A DNA stretch of 64,000 nucleotides from Streptomyces virginiae. GTDB lineage: Bacteria; Actinomycetota; Actinomycetes; Streptomycetales; Streptomycetaceae. The translations under genes and the position numbers were made by a program. Below the pieces are notes generated by a model, which saw only the letters and a list, made by a program, of their open reading frames with translations, made no database searches and had not been told where the DNA came from. The stretch covers positions 96,582 to 160,581 of the forward strand of contig NZ_JOAK01000026.1 in assembly GCF_000720455.1 (NCBI RefSeq), read 5' to 3'. Below, in pieces: positions 8,723 through 16,837 of this stretch (the stretch's first letter is position 1; each line of letters starts with the position of its first letter).

Positions 8723-9073
8723 CTATTCGTTCGGGTCGCCGGGTGCCTGCGCCAGGTCCGCGATGCGCCGCAGCCGTTCCAGATGGGCGGCGAGTGCCGT
8801 GCGGCCCAGGGGGGTCAGGCTGATCCAGGCCCTGATGCGCGAGTTGAGCGTCTCCTTGCGCATCGTGACGTAGCCGGCCGCCTGGAGGATCTTCACCTGC
8901 TTGCTGAGCACCGAGTCGCTCACCCCGAGGGCGTCGCGCACGACGGGGAACGCGAGGGATTCGACGGGGGCGAGCATGGCGCAGATCTGGAGCCGGTTGA
9001 TCGGGTGGATCACTTCGTCGAAGTCCGGCAGCGGTTCGGCTCCCGGCTGCTCCTGCGAGCCCGCTCCCGTCAC
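8723..9073 (-). CDS. Winged-helix transcriptional regulator (ArsR/MarR-like)
   Basis: A 116-residue DNA-binding protein with one winged-helix domain. The helix-turn-helix is around residues 46-68 (FPVVRDALGVSDSVLSKQVK) and the wing around residues 70-90 (AGYVTMRKETLNSRIRAWISL). It fits the small family whose members sit next to a membrane-protein gene and repress their own operon. The start is GTG at 9073, sharing four bases with the stop of the upstream membrane-protein gene. The probable operators are the paired palindromes at 9548-9591 just ahead of that operon. No metal or drug-binding residues could be assigned. Confidence 0.85.
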   Translation of the reverse strand: MTGAGSQEQPGAEPLPDFDEVIHPINRLQICAMLAPVESLAFPVVRDALGVSDSVLSKQVKILQAAGYVTMRKETLNSRIRAWISLTPLGRTALAAHLERLRRIADLAQAPGDPNE

Positions 9074-9513
9074 GGCCGCAGCTCCTCGGCGAGGGTCCGG
9101 TCCAGGCGCCGTCCGGCGAGGACGGTGGCGATCAGTGCGACCGCGCCGCACACCGCCATCGACCAGCGCAGGTCGGCGGCCCATTCCAGGACCAGCCCGA
9201 CGGCGATCAGCGCCACCACGAAGGGCCCGAGGAGGGAGGTGGTCCGACGCAGGCCCGGCGTCGCGTAGTAGCGGTCGAGACTGACACCGGTGGCGCGGCC
9301 CGCGGCCGTCGTCAGCAGGAGCGGGCCCAGCGAGAGCCCGAAGATCACGCCGTAGGGGATCAGGTCCCAGTCGATGCTGACGGAGGCGAAGGCGAAGAGG
9401 AGGCAGCAGCCGACGCCCGGGTAGTACCACCAGGGGCTGGGTGTGCGCGCCACGATGCGGGCCCGGGCCGCCGCAGCCTGTTCGAGGGCCGCACGCGCGT
9501 CCGCCGGATCCAT
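9070..9513 (-). CDS. Membrane protein paired with the regulator
   Basis: A 147-residue protein with four likely transmembrane segments after a soluble N-terminal helix. They are around PGVGCCLLFAFASVSI, IPYGVIFGLSLGPLLL, LLGPFVVALIAVGLVL and MAVCGAVALIATVLAG. The start at 9513 is preferred because GGAGAGG sits 8 bases before that ATG. An upstream ATG at 9555 (14 codons longer) lies inside a perfect palindrome and has no clear ribosome-binding site. No enzymatic domain recognised. Translational overlap with the regulator suggests a sensor, anti-regulator or accessory immunity role, but this is inference. Confidence 0.75.
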   Translation of the reverse strand: MDPADARAALEQAAAARARIVARTPSPWWYYPGVGCCLLFAFASVSIDWDLIPYGVIFGLSLGPLLLTTAAGRATGVSLDRYYATPGLRRTTSLLGPFVVALIAVGLVLEWAADLRWSMAVCGAVALIATVLAGRRLDRTLAEELRP

Positions 9514-9547
9514 GGTGACCACCTCTCCGTCCACTGATGCACCTACC

Positions 9548-9591
9548 GTTTCCATACTGGAAACAATAACGTCGACTTTCCATCATGGCAA
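9548..9591. promoter_or_regulatory. Twin palindromic operators before the regulator operon
   Basis: A perfect 17-base inverted repeat GTTTCCATACTGGAAAC (9548-9564) is followed by a near copy TTTCCATCATGGCAA (9577-9591, one mismatch between arms). Centre-to-centre spacing is 28 bases. They sit between the end of the M16 protease gene and the preferred start of the membrane-protein gene, where the promoter of the downstream operon should be. The encoded winged-helix regulator is the likely ligand. Confidence 0.7.
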
Positions 9592-9600
9592 CAGGCGGGT

Positions 9601-12267
9601 TCATCGGCGCACCGCCAGTTCCGCCGCGACCTCGTGGGCGGGGCCCACGTCCCCGAGCACGACCACGGTGTCCGTGACCGGCACGAAGAGGGCGCGCGCC
9701 GCCTGCGACACCGCCTCGCCCGACACCTCGCCGAGCAGCCGCGGCCGCCGGATCACCCACTCCAGACCGCGCCCGGAGACCATGGTGTGCCGCAGGGCGT
9801 CCGCGAGCAGGCCCGGCGAGTCGAACGCCGTGAGCAACTGCGCCGCACAGTACTGCCGTACCGTGTCCAGCTCCTCGCGGCCCGGCGGTGCGGCGGCCAG
9901 CGCTGCGGTCTCCTCGCGCACGTCCTGGACCGCGTCGGCCAGCGACCGGCGCGGTGCGGTGACCCGCACGAGCGCCCGGGCCCGGTCGCCGACGAGGTCC
10001 CGGGCCGCGAACACGACGTGCTCCGCCCGGCCCAGACGGCGGCAGCGCTCCGCGAGGCGCGCCCCGAAATGCCCTCCGAGCAGGGCGGTCGCCAGATAGC
10101 GGGCCGCGTCCCCGTGGCCCTCGCGGGGCGGTTCCGGCGCACACAGCGTCAGATGGACGGCGGCCGCGGACGGTTCCCGCAGGACGAGGACATCGGGAGC
10201 ACCGGCCGTGGCCGGTACGAGGGGCCGCGAGGCGGGCAGGGTGCGCGCCGGGGCGGCCGCCCTCCAGGCGCCGAGCGCCCGCGCGGCCTCGTCCACCGCA
10301 CGGCGCGGCGACACGTCGCCCACCACGACGAGGACCGCGTCGCCCGGCGACAGCAGCGCCCGGTGCAGCTCCGCGAGGGTCTCGGTGCCCGTCCCTTCCG
10401 GAGCCGCCTGCGGCCCGAGCCAGTGCAGGCGCAGCGCACCGTCCATCCGGTGCTCCGGCGAGCGCCGCAGGGCTGCGTTCCCCGGCTGCGCGGATCCGTC
10501 CGGCAGGCGGGCGGGATCCAGCAGGTCCGCCACGATGCCCAGCAGCCGGGGGAACTCCCGCGCGGGCGCCCACGCGCTGACGTCCGCCCACTGTCCGCCG
10601 GTGGACACCTGCAGTTCTCCGCCGAGGCGCATCGCCCGTACCGACGCCGTGGCGGCCCGGTCGGCGGCGCCCAACAGCCCGGCCGCCCGTTCGGGCCGGC
10701 GCCATCCGACGGGGCCCAGCGAGACCCGCAGCCGCACCTCGATCAGACCGGCCCGCCGGTCCGGTACGGCCATCACGCGCAGGCCGTTGCCCAGGACGGT
10801 CTCCCGGGCGCCGTCGAACGCCGGTGCCACGGGATCCCCGAGCGGCGGCATGGGCCGCGGCCGCACGGCCGGGCGCGTCGGCCCCGCGGGCTCCCCGGCA
10901 GGGCCGGGTGCCGGGACGGCGGGCGGGGGCGCGCAGGCCGGTCCGCCGCGCACCTCACCCGGCTCCAGCACCAGGACGGCCCGGTGCGCGTCGGCCAGCG
11001 CGGCGGCCGCGGAGGCGACCTGCTCGGGGGTGGCCGCGGTGAGCAGCCCGGGGAGTTCCAGCGCCAGTTCGGCACGGCCGTGCAGCAGTTCCAGGCGGCC
11101 GAGTGCGCGGCAGCGCCGCTGCAGGTCGGCGTGGTCGCGCCGGTGGCGGGCCGCGAGCGAGCGGGCCGCGGCCACGGCGTCGTCGCCGGACGCGGCCGGC
11201 CCGAGCGGATCGCGGAGCCGGGACCACCAGTCGGTCAGCCGGCCGGTGAAGTCCTCCGGGTCCTGGCCGGCCGGGAGCAGCGAGGTCACCACGAGCACGT
11301 CGGGGGAGAGCGCGTCCAGCGGGCCGAAGAACCCGCAGCCCGCTCCCACGGGCCCGGTGAAGGGCCGTGGCAGGCTCGACGCACCGGGCCGGCCGGTGAG
11401 TTCCGCGAGCACCATGTTGGCCACGTACGCGGGAAGTTCGGTGGCCGGGTCGGGCAGCAGGTGGCCGACGGCGACGGCCGTGCGCACCGCCTGCGGATCG
11501 GTGCGCCGCAGCAGGCGGTCGCGGTCCGGCTCGGGCTCGCCCAGCGGCTGCCGGCCGGCGACCGCGCGGGCGGGGATGTCACCGAAGTGGCGTTCCACCA
11601 GGTCCCCGAGCTCCTCCGGGCCCTGCGGGCCGACCACCGTCAGCACCGCGTTCGAGGGCGCGTAGTAGGCGTCGAAGAAGCGTGCGCAGTCCTCGGGCGT
11701 GATCCGGCCCAGCAGCTCCGGGTCACCGTATCCGTCGTGCGCGTTGGCGAAGGTGCGGAAGAGCGCCTGGGGCAGCAGGGGCCACGGGAAGCCGCCGTAC
11801 GGCCGGCCGTCCCGCATGTGCCGGATCTCCCGGGCCACTTCAACGAGTTGCGCGGACAGCTCGGCGGGCGCGAAGCGCGGCGCGCGCATCCGGTCGGCCT
11901 CGCGGAACAGGGCCTGCTCCAGGGCCTGGGCCGGGACCGTCTGGAAGTAGTCGGTGTAGTCCTGGTGGGTGGTGCCGTTCGCGGCGCCCGCGAGCGGGAG
12001 CAGCCCGTCGAAGAACGCGCCGTCGGCGATGCTGGCGCTGCCCCGGAACATCAGGTGTTCGAAGAGGTGGGCCATGCCCTCCTGACCCGGCTGCTCCGAG
12101 CGGAACCCGACCCCGTAGTGCACCGCGACCGCCGCCCGGGGGGTGGGCCAGTGCGGGGACAGGACCACGCGCAGGCCGTTGGACAGGGTGCGCTTGTGCA
12201 GCCCGCCGCCGGCCGGCGCCGCGTCCGGGGTGGCCCGTGTCTGCGGTACGGCCGGTGTGCGGATCAT
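9601..12267 (-). CDS. M16-family zinc metalloprotease, two-domain
   Basis: An 888-residue insulinase/pitrilysin-type protease built of two M16 halves joined by a Pro-rich linker. The first half carries the inverted zinc motif HLFEH (residues 67-71), with E147 as the expected third ligand 76 residues later, plus the RxEQ/NGTTHQDYT region. The second half begins near NGLRVMAVPDRR but lacks an HxxEH motif, so only one half should be catalytic, as in other fused M16 enzymes. The start at 12267 is backed by a GGGAG site. It lies 23 bases after the degenerate phosphotransferase gene. It is a good candidate for leader removal or trimming of the lanthipeptide; M16 proteases occur near other RiPP clusters. 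Confidence 0.88.
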   Translation of the reverse strand: MIRTPAVPQTRATPDAAPAGGGLHKRTLSNGLRVVLSPHWPTPRAAVAVHYGVGFRSEQPGQEGMAHLFEHLMFRGSASIADGAFFDGLLPLAGAANGTTHQDYTDYFQTVPAQALEQALFREADRMRAPRFAPAELSAQLVEVAREIRHMRDGRPYGGFPWPLLPQALFRTFANAHDGYGDPELLGRITPEDCARFFDAYYAPSNAVLTVVGPQGPEELGDLVERHFGDIPARAVAGRQPLGEPEPDRDRLLRRTDPQAVRTAVAVGHLLPDPATELPAYVANMVLAELTGRPGASSLPRPFTGPVGAGCGFFGPLDALSPDVLVVTSLLPAGQDPEDFTGRLTDWWSRLRDPLGPAASGDDAVAAARSLAARHRRDHADLQRRCRALGRLELLHGRAELALELPGLLTAATPEQVASAAAALADAHRAVLVLEPGEVRGGPACAPPPAVPAPGPAGEPAGPTRPAVRPRPMPPLGDPVAPAFDGARETVLGNGLRVMAVPDRRAGLIEVRLRVSLGPVGWRRPERAAGLLGAADRAATASVRAMRLGGELQVSTGGQWADVSAWAPAREFPRLLGIVADLLDPARLPDGSAQPGNAALRRSPEHRMDGALRLHWLGPQAAPEGTGTETLAELHRALLSPGDAVLVVVGDVSPRRAVDEAARALGAWRAAAPARTLPASRPLVPATAGAPDVLVLREPSAAAVHLTLCAPEPPREGHGDAARYLATALLGGHFGARLAERCRRLGRAEHVVFAARDLVGDRARALVRVTAPRRSLADAVQDVREETAALAAAPPGREELDTVRQYCAAQLLTAFDSPGLLADALRHTMVSGRGLEWVIRRPRLLGEVSGEAVSQAARALFVPVTDTVVVLGDVGPAHEVAAELAVRR

Positions 12268-12290
12268 GTCTGTCTCCCAAGGGTTCCGGC

Positions 12291-13295
12291 TCAGAGGTCC
12301 AGCAGGAACATCGCGAAGCCCGTGTACTTCTCGAAGGTCTTCTCGTCCCAGCCGACGTAGGCCGTGTAGTCGTGCAGGTGCAGCAGGACCCGCAGGGCGG
12401 CCAACCGGCCCCATTCGTCACCGAGGTCGCGCCCGTATCCCTGGAAGAGCGCGTCGAGCAGGCGCGGCCACGCGGGATGGCCGTCACCCCGGTACCACTT
12501 GAGTTCGACGAGCTCGCCCAGGATCCAGCCGAGGTCGAAGTACCAGGGCGCCAGGCACAGGTCCTCGCCGATCAGCAGGTCGGCGCCGCCGGACGGTACC
12601 GCGGGGACCAGGGAGCCGAGGGCGGGTGCGCCGTGGCAGAGCACGGGGTCCGGCTCGTCCGCGATCCGCGCGCACAGTGCGTGCAGCGCGGCCATGCGCG
12701 TCTCGCCGAGGCGGGGACGCAGACGCGACTCCGCGTACGCGGCCCGGGGGCTCGCGGCCCGGCCGGCCAGCCAGTCGGTGAACCGGACGAGTCCGCGCGG
12801 CCGGGTCTGCGGGCCTCCGGCCAGGTCCTGGGGCACGGGGGTCTCGTGGAGGGTGCGCAGCAGGCGGCCGACTCCCTCCAGGACGGCGACGAGGTCCTCG
12901 TCCGGGCCGTGGTGCAGCAGGCGCCGGGCGACCGACTCCGGGCCGCGCACGCGGTAGCGGCGTCCGCCCGGTTCGGCGGTCTCGGTGCCCGCCGCCCAGC
13001 GGACGGCGCCGGCCGGCGCCTGCGCGTCTGGTGCGTCCGGTGCGATCGGTGCGGCGGGGCCGTGGGGGCCGGCCAGGTCGAGGCCGGGCGCGGCGAAGGG
13101 CGCGGGCGACAGGGGGCCGGGACGGCGCACCCACGTGTACCCGCGGTCCGGGTCCCCGGTCACCACCGTGTGCAGCAGTCCGGTCCCGAACTCCCTGCGC
13201 TCCGGGACCTGTGCGGACGCCGTCTGCTCGACCGTGACCGCGGTCCCGGTCCCGGTCCCGGTTTCGGTCCCGGTCGCGGGTGAGGTGCCGCTCAT
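12291..13295 (-). CDS. Catalytically degenerate phosphotransferase-like protein of the lanthipeptide cluster
   Basis: A 334-residue protein whose C-terminal two thirds resemble an aminoglycoside-phosphotransferase/choline-kinase fold. The normal catalytic loop HxDxxxxN is here HGAPALGS (H221-G222-A223), so the catalytic Asp is missing. The downstream metal-binding-like segment GEDLCLAPWYFDLGW (D245, D254) remains. The first 30 residues are a Thr/Gly repeat. The ATG overlaps the flavoprotein stop (ATGA), so it is tightly coupled to the tailoring genes. It may be a non-kinase partner of the lanthionine synthetase, perhaps the LxmX-type component of class V systems; this is inference from position. 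Other possibilities are a substrate-binding scaffold or a regulatory pseudokinase. Confidence 0.65.
   Translation of the reverse strand: MSGTSPATGTETGTGTGTAVTVEQTASAQVPERREFGTGLLHTVVTGDPDRGYTWVRRPGPLSPAPFAAPGLDLAGPHGPAAPIAPDAPDAQAPAGAVRWAAGTETAEPGGRRYRVRGPESVARRLLHHGPDEDLVAVLEGVGRLLRTLHETPVPQDLAGGPQTRPRGLVRFTDWLAGRAASPRAAYAESRLRPRLGETRMAALHALCARIADEPDPVLCHGAPALGSLVPAVPSGGADLLIGEDLCLAPWYFDLGWILGELVELKWYRGDGHPAWPRLLDALFQGYGRDLGDEWGRLAALRVLLHLHDYTAYVGWDEKTFEKYTGFAMFLLDL
13242..13277. repeat. Six tandem hexamers (GGTCCC-type) in coding sequence
   Basis: Hexamer units GGTCCC x3, GGTTTC, GGTCCC, GGTCGC run without interruption and encode an alternating Thr/Gly (one Glu) N-terminal stretch of the degenerate phosphotransferase. 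Changes of whole units would keep frame. Confidence 0.85.
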
Positions 13296-14032
13296 GCCTG
13301 TGCTCCGTCCGCCAGCAACGCCGCGTACGCGAGGGCGTCCGCTTCCGGCGTCGGGCTCCCGGCCCGTTCCCGGCGCTCCCGCTCCTGCTCGCGTTCCCGT
13401 TCCCGTTCGGTCCTGCGGTCCTCGATGCGGCGCAGCGCCTCGGTCAGGGGCGGCGGGACCCAGCCGTCCTCCCGCCCGGTGGTCAGGCTGTACCCCGGGG
13501 CCGGCGGCACGAGAACGACATTGGGCCGGGCCGCCAGGGTGGACCAGTGCGACCGGAACGCGGGGCTGTCCAGGCCGCCGGGCGGCAGCGAGGGAGCCAC
13601 CGCCACGATCGCGTCGGTGCACTGGAGGGCCAGCAGCACCGGTGTGTCGGCGAGGCCCAGCGCCAGCCGGGCCGTGAAGTGGAACGTCGACGGGTAGACG
13701 AGTACGGCCTGAGCCCACTCGGCGTACTCCACGTGCCGGGCCCGGGTGCACTCCTCCCAGGCGTCGATCTCCACGTCCTCCTCCAGGCGCAGGCCGAGTG
13801 AGAGCGGGGTGACGAACCGTTCGGCGCTGCGGCTCATCGCCACGCGCACGGTCAGCTGCGGATACTCGCGCCGGAGCCAGCCGAGCCACTGGGGCAGCCC
13901 GATGGCCGAGGCCGAACCGGTGACGACGAGCAGCAGCCGGGAGATCCCGAACGGCGCGACCTGCGCGGATTCCACCGTTTCCGGCGCCCCGACGGCCGTG
14001 TGGGCGTCCTGTCGGGGCGGGTACGCCGTCAT
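13292..14032 (-). CDS. LanD-like flavoprotein (putative peptidyl-Cys decarboxylase, HFCD family)
   Basis: A 246-residue protein. Residues 30-190 match the homo-oligomeric flavin-containing Cys decarboxylase fold: LLLVVTGSASAIGLPQWLGWL (Rossmann start), then VLVYPSTFHFTARLALGLAD, the segment corresponding to the PASANT loop of EpiD. That motif is not literally PASANT here (PSTFHF). The tail after residue 200 is highly charged with Glu-Arg repeats. It overlaps both neighbours by 4 bases. Both precursor peptides end in Cys, so oxidative decarboxylation of that Cys to form an aminovinyl-cysteine ring is the expected role, as in lexapeptide biosynthesis. Confidence 0.8.
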   Translation of the reverse strand: MTAYPPRQDAHTAVGAPETVESAQVAPFGISRLLLVVTGSASAIGLPQWLGWLRREYPQLTVRVAMSRSAERFVTPLSLGLRLEEDVEIDAWEECTRARHVEYAEWAQAVLVYPSTFHFTARLALGLADTPVLLALQCTDAIVAVAPSLPPGGLDSPAFRSHWSTLAARPNVVLVPPAPGYSLTTGREDGWVPPPLTEALRRIEDRRTEREREREQERERRERAGSPTPEADALAYAALLADGAQA

Positions 14033-14997
14033 GCGGCATCCACCAGGCGGAGCAGCGCCTCGAGTTCCCGCAGCGCGGCGGGACCGCCCTCGGTCATCGC
14101 GACGCCGGTGACGTTGAGCACGATCTCGTCGACGCCGGCCGCCGTGAACTGGGCGAACTTCTCGCGGATTTCCGACTCGTCGCCGTAGAGGAACGCGTCG
14201 CCGCCCACCAGCGCCTTGCCACTGGCCTCCGGGTCGGCCTTCATGTCCACGTCGATGCCGGAACGGCTGAGCATGTCGGTGTAGTGCGGCAGCCGCATGT
14301 GTCCCGAGTTGCTGGCGAGCGCCAGCTTCGTCGCGTCGCGGTTCGGGCCGGCGAGCGCGACGGGCACGATCGCCACCACGCGCGGCACCGGCCGCCCGGT
14401 CTTCCCCGCGCCGGCGCGCAGTGCGGGTACCACGGTGTCCTGCAGGTACGCGGCGGGGGTCAGCCAGGTGATGGCCACGTCGGCCAGTTCACCGGCGAGT
14501 TCGGCCATGCGCGGCCGGAGCACGCCGAGCCCCACCTGGACGGGCGGCAGCGGCATCCGCGGCAGCGCGGCACGGCAGGTGTAGAACTCGCCCTCGTGGT
14601 CCGCCTTCCCTTCCGCGAGCAGGTCGCGGACGATCGTGACGTAGTCGCGGACCGCGCCGAGCTGGCTGCGGTAGGGGGCGCCGAGGATGCTGCTCTGGAG
14701 CACCTTGGCTCCGGGCCCGAAGCCGGCCACCACGGAGTGGCCCATGGCGGCGGCGAGGCTCTGGGCCCGCAGCGCGGCGTCGTACGGGTGGCAGAACGGC
14801 ATCAGGGAGACCGAGGTGCCGACCGGGCCGCGGAAGCCGCTGGCAGCGGCGTAGGTGAACGCCTGGTGGGTGTCGCTCGCGGTGCCCTGCCCCTGCCAGA
14901 GGCGGCCAGCCTTGCTCCACTGGGCGAGCGCGGCGAAGGGGAGGAGCTGTTCGGGGCGCGTCGGTACGAACGGCACCAGGAAGGAGTGGTCGCTCAT
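14029..14997 (-). CDS. LLM-class F420-dependent oxidoreductase (LanJC/LxmJ-like)
   Basis: A 322-residue luciferase-like monooxygenase-fold protein. It has an N-terminal barrel start FLVPFVPTRPEQLLPFAALA, then GTSVSLMPFCHPYDAALRAQSLA and GRSxxGxG-equivalent SVVAGFGPGAKVLQSSILGAP, with a C-terminal GVDEIVLNV strand. From family knowledge, F420H2-dependent members of this type (LanJC, e.g. LxmJ) reduce dehydroalanine to D-Ala in class V lanthipeptides. The Ser-rich cores here offer several substrates. ATGA overlaps join it to the exporter upstream and the flavoprotein downstream. FMN-dependent use cannot be excluded from sequence. Confidence 0.85.
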   Translation of the reverse strand: MSDHSFLVPFVPTRPEQLLPFAALAQWSKAGRLWQGQGTASDTHQAFTYAAASGFRGPVGTSVSLMPFCHPYDAALRAQSLAAAMGHSVVAGFGPGAKVLQSSILGAPYRSQLGAVRDYVTIVRDLLAEGKADHEGEFYTCRAALPRMPLPPVQVGLGVLRPRMAELAGELADVAITWLTPAAYLQDTVVPALRAGAGKTGRPVPRVVAIVPVALAGPNRDATKLALASNSGHMRLPHYTDMLSRSGIDVDMKADPEASGKALVGGDAFLYGDESEIREKFAQFTAAGVDEIVLNVTGVAMTEGGPAALRELEALLRLVDAA

Positions 14998-16787
14998 GCC
15001 CGTGCCCCCGTCTCCAGGACGCGTGCGTCGGCGTCGGCCGCCGTGCCGTCCTCGGCGGCCAGCATCTGGCCGCGCACCAGGCGCGCGTACACGGGGCAGT
15101 CCCGCATCAGCGTGGCGTGCTGTCCTTCTCCGACCACGCGGCCCTCGTCGAAGACGATCACGTGGTCGGCGTGCTGGACGGTGGAGATCCGGTGGGCGAC
15201 CACGAGCATGGCCCGCTCCCGGGCGAGTTCGTCCACCAGGTCCCGGAGCTTCTGCTCGTTGACGCTGTCCAGCTGCGAGGACGGCTCGTCGAGGAGTACG
15301 AGATCGGACTCGGAGAGCATGGCGCGGGCGATGGCGAGGCGCTGGCGCTGCCCGCCGGAGAGGTCGACGTTGCCCGCGAGGACGGTGTCCAGGCCCTGCG
15401 GGGTGCGGGCCAGTTCCTCGGCGAGGCCGACCCGGTCGAGTACCCGCAGCATGTCGTCGTCCGAGACCGAGGTGGCGCTCCGCCCGAGGGTGAGGTTGCT
15501 GCGGACGGATTCCTGGACGAGCGTGGCGGACTGGTCGACGTACGCCATGCGGCGGCGCAGGTCGCCCAGGGGCCAGTCGGTGACGTCCCGCCCGAAGACG
15601 CGGACGCTGCCGCCGTCGGCGAGGGCGAAGCGCTCGATGAGTTCGAGCGAGGTCGTCTTGCCGGAACCGGACAGGCCCACCATGGCGGTGAGTCCCCGGG
15701 CCGGTACGCGGAAGTCCGCGCCGCGCAGCACCGGCGTCGAGCCGTAGCCGAACCGGACGTCCTCGAACTCGACGGCGGGGGCGGCGGGCCGGCGTTCCGG
15801 CAGCGTCGCGCGGTCCTGGTCGCCCGCCTCCTGCTCCATGGCGAACAGGCTGGTGAAGCGCTCCCGCGCGACCACGCCCATCTTGAGGGCGGTCACCGCG
15901 GACGCGATCATCATCAACGGGGCGGTGAGCTGGAGCAGGTACAACAGGAACGCCACGAAGTCGGCGAGCGAGAGGCGCCCGTCCAGCATCCGCGCCCCGC
16001 CGCCCGTGATCACCGCGACCAGTGCGATCTGCTGGCCGAGTGTGATCACCGGCATCATCAGGGCTTCCATGCGCGCCGCGTCGATCTCGCGTCGGGCGAC
16101 GTTCTCCGCGTGTTCGGCGAGGTCGTCGCCGACCTGCTGCTCGGCGCGGTAGGCCTTGATGACCTTGACTGCGTCGGTGGCGGCGATGTAGCGCTGGGCG
16201 AGGCTGCTCGTGACTTCCTGCACCGAGATGTAGCTGCGCCGCAGGCCCTTGACGACACCGGTGATGAGTACGGCCGCGACCGAGAAGGCGCCGAGGGTCA
16301 CCAGGAGCAGCACCCAGTCGATGAACCCCATGATCACGAGGGTGCCGACGGTGGTGAGCGCGGCCATCGGCAGCTGGATGGGGCCCGCGTCGATCAGCTT
16401 CTTGATGCGGGACGTGTCGGCGGTGATCCGGGCGACGAGGTTGCCGCTGCCCTCGGCACGGATGTCGGACACCTTCATGCCCAGCGTGTGCCGCATCGTC
16501 CGGACGCGCAGGCGGCAGATCATCCGCTGGCCCAGGCGCGCCAGCAGGAACGTGGCGCCGGCGCCGGCCAGGGCGGAGCCGATGCCGAGGGCCACCAGAA
16601 GCCCGGTCCACCAGGTCAGCCCGTCGCCACCGAGCGTCGAGAGCAGCTTGCCCACCACCCACGGCAGGGTGAGGGTCGACGCGGTCGACAGCAGGGCCAG
16701 CAGGGCGACGAGCGCGATCTGGCCCTTCCGGTCGGCGGCGAGTTCCCGCAGGATGCGGAAGTCTTGGTTGGGGTCGGGCACGGCCAC
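14994..16787 (-). CDS. Fused ABC exporter (membrane domain plus ATPase)
   Basis: A 597-residue half-transporter. The N-terminal ABC membrane domain has six hydrophobic segments within residues 20-320. The C-terminal ATPase has Walker A VGLSGSGKTT, signature LSGGQRQRLAIARAML, Walker B LVLLDEPSSQLDS and the H-loop VVAHRISTVQHAD. A GTG start at 16787 with GGAAG seven bases upstream is preferred over more distal starts. It has no N-terminal C39 peptidase domain, so leader removal must be done by another enzyme, possibly the M16 protease. It is the likely lanthipeptide exporter (LanT role). Confidence 0.9.
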   Translation of the reverse strand: MAVPDPNQDFRILRELAADRKGQIALVALLALLSTASTLTLPWVVGKLLSTLGGDGLTWWTGLLVALGIGSALAGAGATFLLARLGQRMICRLRVRTMRHTLGMKVSDIRAEGSGNLVARITADTSRIKKLIDAGPIQLPMAALTTVGTLVIMGFIDWVLLLVTLGAFSVAAVLITGVVKGLRRSYISVQEVTSSLAQRYIAATDAVKVIKAYRAEQQVGDDLAEHAENVARREIDAARMEALMMPVITLGQQIALVAVITGGGARMLDGRLSLADFVAFLLYLLQLTAPLMMIASAVTALKMGVVARERFTSLFAMEQEAGDQDRATLPERRPAAPAVEFEDVRFGYGSTPVLRGADFRVPARGLTAMVGLSGSGKTTSLELIERFALADGGSVRVFGRDVTDWPLGDLRRRMAYVDQSATLVQESVRSNLTLGRSATSVSDDDMLRVLDRVGLAEELARTPQGLDTVLAGNVDLSGGQRQRLAIARAMLSESDLVLLDEPSSQLDSVNEQKLRDLVDELARERAMLVVAHRISTVQHADHVIVFDEGRVVGEGQHATLMRDCPVYARLVRGQMLAAEDGTAADADARVLETGARA

Positions 16788-16837
16788 TGGGCGTCTTCCT
16801 TTCACAATGCGCGTGCGATTCCTCGGGCGGGCGGAGT

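Noticed and set aside
9514..9555. The upstream ATG at 9555 as start of the membrane-protein gene
   Set aside because: It lies within the perfect operator palindrome and lacks a ribosome-binding site, whereas 9513 has GGAGAGG at 8 bases.
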